This document shows positions 57,085-64,000 of a DNA stretch of 64,000 bases, piece by piece. The stretch spans positions 372,001 to 436,000 of the forward strand of contig JAPQWV010000304.1 in assembly GCA_027422505.1 (NCBI GenBank), read 5' to 3'. The translations under genes and the position numbers were made by a program. The stretch comes from Craterostigma plantagineum (lineage: Eukaryota; Streptophyta; Magnoliopsida; Lamiales; Linderniaceae). The notes beneath the pieces are model-generated. The model did not search any database, had not been told where the DNA came from, and saw only the letters and a list, made by a program, of their open reading frames with translations. Position 1 is the first letter of the stretch. The number at the start of each line of letters is the position of its first letter.

Positions 57085-60000
57085 ATGACGCCATCATCGC
57101 CTTGGTTCACCTCCCTCTCCTGCTCCGGCCCGGCGGCGGCGGCGGCGGCTCAGCCTTCATCCTCAGTAGTCCTCCAATGGCTTCGATTCATCTTCTTATC
57201 ACCGTGCCCACAGAGGATCTTCCTCTCTTCTCTAGACGTTCTCCTCATCGTCGCCATGCTCGCCTTCGCCGTTGAAAAGCTTCTTTCAAGACTCAAATCT
57301 CCCAACAACAACCACCACCACCGCGAAATTACCAATCCCCTCATAGCCGACGACAGCAAAAGGACCGTTGTTGTAAGAACGAGCTTATCGTATAAGCTCT
57401 CTCTCACTGCAACGTCTCTTTTCACCATCACTTCGACCATCCTATGCATCCTCACCTTCATCACCTCAACCTCCCAACCTCCATGGAAGACCATAAACGG
57501 CCTCCATTGGCTGCTTCAAGCCATAGCCCACTCAGCCATCGCCGTAATAATCCTACACGAAAAGAGATACATAGCCACCAAACATCCTCGTACTCTCCGA
57601 ACCTATTGGATCTTCGAATTTCTCTTCCTAACCCTAACCTTCGCTTCCTCCCTCGCACGCCTCATCTCATCCCGAGCAGGCTCGACCTCGACCTCGCTAC
57701 TAAGGGACGACGACATCGGCTCGACCATAGCCTTCGCCCTCTCCACCGTTACCCTCACGATCGCAATCAGAGGCTCCGCCGGCGTAAAAATCTGCCACCA
57801 CGAACCGCCGCCATCGCCGACCGAAATCTCCGGCGACTCAGACAAGTCGGCCCTGAGCGGCTTCGCCTCGGCCTCCATCCTCTCAAAGGCATTTTGGCTA
57901 TGGCTCAACCCACTCCTGAAAAAGGGCTACAAATCTCCACTAACAGTCGAAGACATTCCCCACCTCTCCCCCGAGCACCGGGCCGAGGTCCTCTCCGAGC
58001 TCTTCAAATCGAACTGGCCCGACGGGCCCTCGACCCGCCACCCCGTCGTCAAGACCCTAATCCGCTGCTTCTGGCGCCAGCTGGCGCTGACCGCCTCCCT
58101 CGCCCTCGTCAGGCTCTGCGTCATGTACGTGGGCCCCATGCTCATCCAGCGCTTCGTGGACTACACCGCGGGCGATCGCAGCTCGCCGGCCGAGGGCTAC
58201 GTCCTCGTCCTGATCCTAATGGCCGCAAAGTTCGTCGAGGTCCTCTCCTCCCACCAGTTCAACTTCCACACGCAGAAGCTCGGAATGCTCATACGCTCGG
58301 CGCTCATCACCTCGTTGTACAAAAAGGGCCTCCGACTATCGGGCTCGGCCCGTCAGGCCCACGGGATCGGCCCGATCGTCAACTACATGGCCGTCGACGC
58401 GCAGCAGCTCTCCGACATGATGCTCCAGCTCCACTCCCTCTGGCTCACCCCCCTCAGATCGCCGTGGCGCTCGCCATACTCTACCAGTACCTCGGCGCCG
58501 CCACGCTGGCGGCCCTCGTCGGGCTCGCATTGGTGATGGTGTTCGTCCTCTTCCGATCGAAGAGCAACAACTACTACCAGTTCGAGCTCATGAAGGAGAG
58601 GGACTCGAGGATGAGGTCTGTTAAGTTTCATTATCGAGCCCAACATCGGCTCACTTAAGAGAAGAGTTGGCCCACGTCGGTTGATGGGTTCCATCCTAGG
58701 TGGAGTAGCCCATCAACTTATAAGCCGCTCGTTCTCTGCCAAATTATTCGATGTGGGATTTATGTGACTTATTAGGGTTTTCTATTTTAACAAAAGGTCG
58801 ACGAACGAGATGCTGAGCTACATGAGGGTGATCAAGTTCCAGGCCTGGGAGGAGAGGTTCGGCGCGAGGATCGAGTCGGTCCGGGAAAAGGAGTACGGGT
58901 GGCTCGCGAGGTTCATGTACTCCGTGGCGGCAAACATCATAGTGCTTTGGAGCACGCCGGCGGCCGTAGCCGCGGTGGCGTTCGGGGCGGCGATACTCCT
59001 CGGCGTGCCGCTCAAGGTGGGGACTGTCTTCACGGCCACGTCGATGCTCAAGATGCTTCAGGAGCCGATAAGGACTTTCCCGCAGTCGATGATATCGCTT
59101 TCCCAGGCGATAATTTCGCTCGAGCGGCTCGACAGGTTCATGACGAGCAAGGAGCTGGTCGACGGCTCGGTCGAGCGGGCCGATGGGTGCGGCGGAGACG
59201 TGGCCGTGGAGGTTCGGGACGGGTCGTTCAGCTGGGACGACGAGGGCGGGGAAGAGGTCGTGAAGAAGGCGAGCTTCGTGGTGAAGAAGGGAGAGCTCGC
59301 CGCTATAGTCGGGACGGTGGGGTCGGGGAAGTCTTCGCTCTTGGCCGCCGTTCTAGGAGAGATGAACAAATTGTCGGGAAGGGTAATTAGTGCGCCTTTT
59401 TTTTTGCGAAATTATTTGGTCGGGTTTTTTATTTTATTTTATTTTTATTTCGACAGGTGAGGGTGTGCGGAAGGACGGCGTACGTGGCGCAGACATCGTG
59501 GATACAGAACGGGACAATAGAGGAGAACATACTGTTCGGGCTGGCAATGGATGAGGAGAGGTACAGAGAATCGATTAGGGTTTGCTGCCTTGAAAAGGAC
59601 CTCGAAATGATGGAGTTCGGCGATCAGACGGAGATCGGCGAGCGAGGGATCAACCTCAGCGGCGGACAAAAGCAGAGGATTCAGCTCGCTAGGGCGGTTT
59701 ATCAGGACTACGATATCTACCTCCTTGACGACGTCTTCAGCGCCGTCGACGCCCACACTGGCTCGGAGTTATTCAAGGCGAGAGATTAGAACGATCCTAT
59801 AGAAATATAGTATAAATTTCTCGAAACCTATAAAAAAAGAAAAATTTCGAAAAAATGGTTGCTTTGCAGGAGTGCGTCAGAGGAAGGCTAAGAGACAAGA
59901 CGGTTCTGCTCGTCACCCACCAAGTAGACTTCTTGCACAACGTCGATCAAATCTTGGTACGTACGTACGATAAATACGACACTTTACGACGATTTTTCGG

Positions 60001-61547
60001 CGTAATAATATTCTCGGGAATGTGGCGTGCCTTCGTAGGTGATGAGGGACGGGACGATCGTGCAGTCGGGAAAGTACAACGACCTCCTCGGCTCGGGCCT
60101 CGACTTTGCATCGCTAGTATCCGCCCACGAGGCCTCGATGGAGCTCGTCGACGTCGAAACTAATAATCCCGAAGACAAGAAATCGCTGACCCTGACCAAG
60201 CAAGAATCCCTGAAAATCGGCGAAGAAAACGGGAAGAAGCCCGAGCCCGGCGGGAGCTCGAAGCTTGTCAAGGAAGAGGAGAGGGAAAAGGGAAGGGTGA
60301 GCTTAAAAGTGTACAAAATGTACTGCACGGAGTCGTTCGGGTGGGCCGGTGTGGTCGGGGTTCTGCTCTTGTCTGTGGCATGGCAGGGGACGCAGATGGC
60401 GAGCGACTATTGGCTTTCCTATGAGACGGCCGATAAACGCTCATCGTCTTTCGACCCTGAACGGTTCATCGTGGTGTACGTGGTCCTCGCCGTAGTTGCG
60501 TTCTTCTTCGTGCTTTTGAGGACTCTATTGACGACCATTATGGGACTCAAGACTTCTCAGATCTTCTTCGGGCAGATACTTCGGAGCATTCTGCATGCTC
60601 CCATGTCTTTCTTCGACACCACGCCGTCCGGGAGAATCCTAACACGGGTAAAGTAAACACGTCCATCTTTTTTTTAAAAAAAAAAAAACAAACAAACCAT
60701 GGTCACTGCATCGGTTCATTGTATATTACGCTTCGTGTGTCGTACCGTAGCATATTTTTATTTCTTTTCCACATCGAATTTCGCGTGCCAAACGCAACCT
60801 TAGTGCCCAAATGCTAATTTATGGAGTAAGAATGTTACAACTAGACCAACATCTCATTCAAACATGCATTTTGTCTTGACTCTTATTCTCAAAGCATAAA
60901 AAAAAATGTCGAACGCCTTCGCAGGCGTCTACGGATCAAACGAACGTGGATATCTTGATACCTTTCTTCGCGAGCTTCACCGTGTCAAGTATCTTTACGC
61001 TGCTGAGCATCATCATCATCACTTGTCAATACTCATGGCCGACCGTGATCCTCATCGTCCCTCTCGCTTGGCTCAATTTCTGGTATCGGGTACGTTTTAC
61101 GGCCCTTCAATCCTTTTTTCCTTCTTTTTTTTTGCGATATTTATGGATCGTAGTATACGCCTACATATTGCGGTAATAGGGATACTACCTCTCGACGTCT
61201 CGGGAAATAACGAGGCTCGACTCCATCACGAAGGCGCCTGTGATCGTCCATTTCTCGGAGAGCATCACGGGCGTCATGACCATCCGCAGCTTCGCAAAGC
61301 AGGAAAGCTTCTCCCTGGAAAACGTCAGGCGCGTGAATTCGAACATACGCATGGATTTTCACAACAACGCCTCCAACGAATGGCTGGGATTTCGCCTCGA
61401 GCTCATCGGCAGCTTCTTCCTGTGCGTATCTGTGCTTTTCATGATCGTCCTTCCCAGCACCATCATCAAGCCAGGTTTTTTTTTTTCGTCTTTTCGCCCC
61501 CAAAAATTAATTCGTTCGGTCCATCGACCAACCTTCACCTATCTGCG

Positions 61548-61583
<36 letters not shown>

Positions 61584-62951
61584 TGACAGAGAACGTCGGC
61601 CTGGCGCTTTCGTACGGCCTATCGCTGAACAGCGTGCTTTACTTTGCCGTGTACTTAAGCTGCCTCCTCGAAAATCGAATGGTCTCCGTCGAGAGAATCA
61701 AACAGTTCACCGTCATACCTTCCGAGGCAGAATGGAGGAAAAAAGACTTACTCCCTCCCCCCAACTGGCCTATGCAGGGAAACGTCGATGTAAAAAACTT
61801 GCAGGTTAGTTAAAAAGTTCGACTTTTCACCGTATCGACGTGCGCTTTTTTTTGGCCTTTTTTTCCTGATATATATACATATATATATATATATATAAAC
61901 AGGTGAGATACCGGCTCGATACGCCGTTGGTCCTAAAAGGGTTAACCCTGAGCATAACGGGCGGGGAAAAGATCGGTGTCGTGGGTCGAACGGGCGGGGG
62001 AAAGTCGACCCTAATTCAAGTACTTTTTCGACTGGTGGAACCTTCGGGCGGGAAAATAGTCATCGATGGGATCGATATTTCGGTGTTAGGGCTACACGAC
62101 TTGAGGTCGCGTTTTGGGATCATTCCTCAGGAACCCGTCCTCTTTGAAGGGACCGTTAGGAGCAACGTCGATCCCATCGGCCAATACTCCGATGATGAAA
62201 TATGGAAGGTATGTACTACGTAATAACCTTAAAAAAGAAGATATTTTACTGTTCGAAAGGTATGTTCTTAGCGAGAGAACCCTAAGTGGATGGGCTAACT
62301 CTCCTCTTAAGTGGGCGATGTTAGGCCTAATTACGAAAATTCACATATGTTAACGGATAAAAACTGCTAAACATTGCGCAGAGCTTAGATCGCTGCCAGC
62401 TTAAGGACGTCGTATCTTCGAAGCCCGGGAAGCTTGACTCGCCCGGTAAATAATGGATGTTCGAAACTTTGCTAGAATGATGCTTATATATACGTCTCAA
62501 TAATTTATTTATTTTTTTCGAAATTTTTAGTGGTGGATAACGGAGATAATTGGAGCGTGGGGCAAAGGCAGCTGCTCTGCCTGGGAAGAGTGATGCTGAA
62601 GAAAAGTCGGCTTCTTTTCATGGACGAGGCGACGGCGTCGGTGGATTCGCACACGGACGGAGTTATACAGAAGATCATAAGGGAGGATTTTGCGGAGTGT
62701 ACGATCATAAGCATCGCTCATAGGATACCGACCGTTATGGACTGCGACAGAGTTCTTGTAATAGATGCTGGTATAAAACAACAACAACCATTCCCTTCTT
62801 GTAATAGTTTCGTCGATCGTTTATGTACGTAAAATTTCGTATTATATTAGGTAAAGCGAAGGAGTTCGATAGGCCGACGAACTTGCTCGAAAGGCCATCG
62901 CTGTTCGGGGCGTTGGTTCAAGAGTATGCTAATAGGACGTCGGAACTTTGA
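57085..62951 (+). CDS. ABCC4: ABC transporter, ABCC (MRP) subfamily, ABCC4/ABCC14 type; one frame break
   Basis: Full-length ABCC exporter with an N-terminal TMD0, two TMDs and two NBDs; about 1506 aa corrected. Substrate in this branch is unsettled (folate, glutathione conjugates and cytokinin have been linked). Exons: 57085-58615, 58797-59382, 59457-59777, 59870-59956, 60039-60647, 60925-61089, 61180-61474, 61590-61804, 61903-62208, 62382-62445, 62531-62770, 62851-62951. NBD1: Walker [13 protein letters not shown], signature [16 protein letters not shown], Walker [18 protein letters not shown]2: [43 protein letters not shown]. One missing base in or near the C6 run at 58448-58453 breaks TMD1 (LWLTPL then [12 protein letters not shown]). 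The first intron (58616-58796) looks like an intronised LTR insertion. The third intron has a GC donor (59778). Confidence 0.93.
58619..58792 (+). mobile_element. LTR-like (TRIM/solo-LTR) insertion forming ABCC4 intron 1
   Basis: The intron body starts TGTTAAGTTTC and ends TATTTTAACA, the TG...CA inverted ends of LTRs. It holds plant short-LTR words such as CACTTAAGAGAAGAGTTGG, GTTGATGGGTTCC and ATTCGATGTGGGATTTATG. AGGTC occurs directly before it (58614-58618) and two bases after it (58795-58799), a probable 5-bp target duplication. The intron's AG|GT donor and AG|G acceptor context fall in those two copies, so splicing restores ATG AGG TCG exactly. Confidence 0.75.
61548..61580. repeat. (GT)n microsatellite in ABCC4 intron
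   Basis: TG dinucleotide run in intron 7 of ABCC4, just before the exon 8 acceptor. Confidence 0.9.
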
Positions 62952-63371
62952 AGTTTGAACATCGAAGATTACTTACTACATTACGGCTGACATTGTCCGA
63001 TTGGAATTCGATGGCTGGCTATGAATGCTACAAAATGGCCTCTCTGCTTATTAATTTTTTCTTCATGTCTGTACAAGCTGTAATACGTTGACACTACACT
63101 AATGTAAGCAAGAATTTTTTCATGTTTCTGATTAAAAGACAATGTTTTGGCTTGTGATCATTGAAGAAGATTCATAGTTCTTGCACCAGTAAGAGAACGA
63201 TGCCAGGAAAGTACAGGGAAGAGCGACTTGACAGAAATCGCTAGTAATTGGAAACGCGATAATTCGGAAAGGGAAATTATTAATAATTTTTTAGAACAAA
63301 AAACCCTAGCTTTAGGGTTCTTGGTTTGGTTTTCGATTCAATAGCCAATTACGCAACAGCGACGGCAGCTA
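62952..63371. promoter_or_regulatory. ABCC4 3' flank and NOP16 promoter
   Basis: About 420 bp tandemly separating ABCC4 and NOP16. The segment around 63298-63310 has an AAACCCTAG telo-box (AAACCCTA), a motif common in promoters of plant ribosome-biogenesis genes and thus fitting NOP16. A TTAGGG occurs at 63312-63317. Confidence 0.6.
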
Positions 63372-63944
63372 ATGGGCGGGTCGAGGAGGAGGCACAAGAG
63401 CTCGCGTGCCAAGGTGCGTGTGGGGCTGCCGAAGAAGAATCCGCACGTGTTCAAACCGGCGTTCAACCTGCCGCCGAAGCTGAGGAATCTGCTCGATCCT
63501 TTCTCCAAATGGGACGAGAAGGCGAGCGTAATCGAGAATTACAAGTCGTTCGGTGTCGTTTCTAACCCTAATTTCCTCGGCGTGAGGTCGCGCACGCCTC
63601 ACATCGTCGAGAGCGAAGCCCTTCAGGTGCCTCCGCCGCAGAACGACGCCGTCTCCGAGTTCGATCCCATCGATAGCGGAAGTGACCTCGAAGAGGACGG
63701 TGAGTACTGCTTGAATTGAATCCCTGTTCCTTTTTCCATTGAACTTTGAATTTTCACGAGGACGATGATTGCTTTGTTGAGCTTTTTGGCCTATCACTTG
63801 TTTGGTTTTTGAATTGATGTATAGATTTGAAGTCAGCTCTTGGAAAGAAGGTCGATGGCAAGCAACCTTCCCTCCAACCACTTACTGCTATCCAAAGAAT
63901 TTATGTTAGTCGTTTGGTCGACAAGTACGGTGATGATTATCAGG
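63372..63944 (+). CDS. NOP16: Ribosome biogenesis protein NOP16-like, 5' part
   Basis: Nucleolar factor for 60S subunit assembly. Exon 1 63372-63699, exon 2 63825-63944; the gene runs off the right edge. It starts MGGSRRRHKSSRAKVRVGLP, basic as in the family, then NPHVFKPAFNLPPKLRNLLD, WDEKASVIENYKSFGVVSNP, and exon 2 gives DLKSALGKKVDGKQPSLQPL with RIYVSRLVDKYGDDYQ. Both junctions keep the frame. The final exon(s), about 30-40 residues in relatives, lie outside the window. Confidence 0.92.
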
Positions 63945-64000
63945 TGAGCATTGATTCACAGCTTGAAAAAAAATCCGATTTATGCTGATTGGTTCTTCAC

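Noticed and set aside
57444..58658. A 404-codon open frame overlapping the first exon of ABCC4
   Set aside because: It is Pro/Arg/His-rich shadow sequence of the GC-rich ABCC4 exon. Only its last part ([11 protein letters not shown] onward) is real, because of the frame break there.
61171..61180. Exon 7 of ABCC4 starting earlier, at the upstream TAG/GTAATAG
   Set aside because: Only the AG at 61178-61179 gives the conserved [16 protein letters not shown] in phase with exon 6.

Overview
This is a gene-dense piece of a flowering-plant nuclear genome. The genes have many GT-AG introns, plastid and mitochondrial targeted enzymes, and plant-only families (PEAPOD/TIFY, RALF, YUCCA, type I chalcone isomerase, ROP-GAP, MIR167). 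Protein wording looks eudicot and probably asterid (chalcone isomerase and RALF resemble Lamiales), but the species cannot be fixed from sequence alone. AT-rich intergenic DNA alternates with compact genes, with no sign of organellar or bacterial DNA.

Layout, left to right: MCCA 5' end (-), PEAPOD (+), ETO1-like BTB/TPR adaptor (-), JmjC oxygenase JMJ31-type (-), tRNA-Glu(UUC) (-), MIR167 (+), VTE3 tocopherol/plastoquinone methyltransferase (-), ATG18 with BCAS3 domain (+), ROP-GAP with CRIB (+), YUCCA10/11-type auxin enzyme (-), a TIR element copy at 29.7-30.4 kb, chalcone isomerase (-), a CW-type zinc finger protein (+), RALF peptide (+), TSPO (+), AlkB-like oxygenase (-), PMS1 (+) with a second TIR element copy in its last intron, LSM4 (+), GTS1/WDR89-like WD40 protein (-), ABCC4/14-type ABC transporter (+) and the 5' part of NOP16 (+). 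Exon structures were built by eye from splice sites and family conservation. For nearly all genes the exon lengths sum to whole codons, which supports the models.

Three things stand out. (1) Two copies (29,689-30,426 and 49,972-50,768) of one transposon family combine Mutator-like ends (long terminal inverted repeats, with a 10-bp target duplication in the PMS1 copy), a SINE-like tRNA-derived pol III promoter, and long near-perfect palindromes. (2) An LTR-like insertion in ABCC4 seems to have become an intron: a duplicated AGGTC supplies both the donor and the acceptor context. (3) Thirteen small indels, mostly in homopolymer runs, break otherwise well-conserved reading frames in EOL1, VTE3, ATG18, ROPGAP and ABCC4, while twelve other protein genes are intact. 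This looks more like unpolished long-read sequence than a row of pseudogenes, but it must be resolved before the proteins are used.

The genes do not form one pathway. Local relations worth noting are the divergent AlkB-like/PMS1 pair, which shares about 250 bp of promoter; MIR167 with a bulged miR167-complementary site 0.9 kb upstream on the opposite strand; and a paired ABRE/G-box promoter on TSPO.
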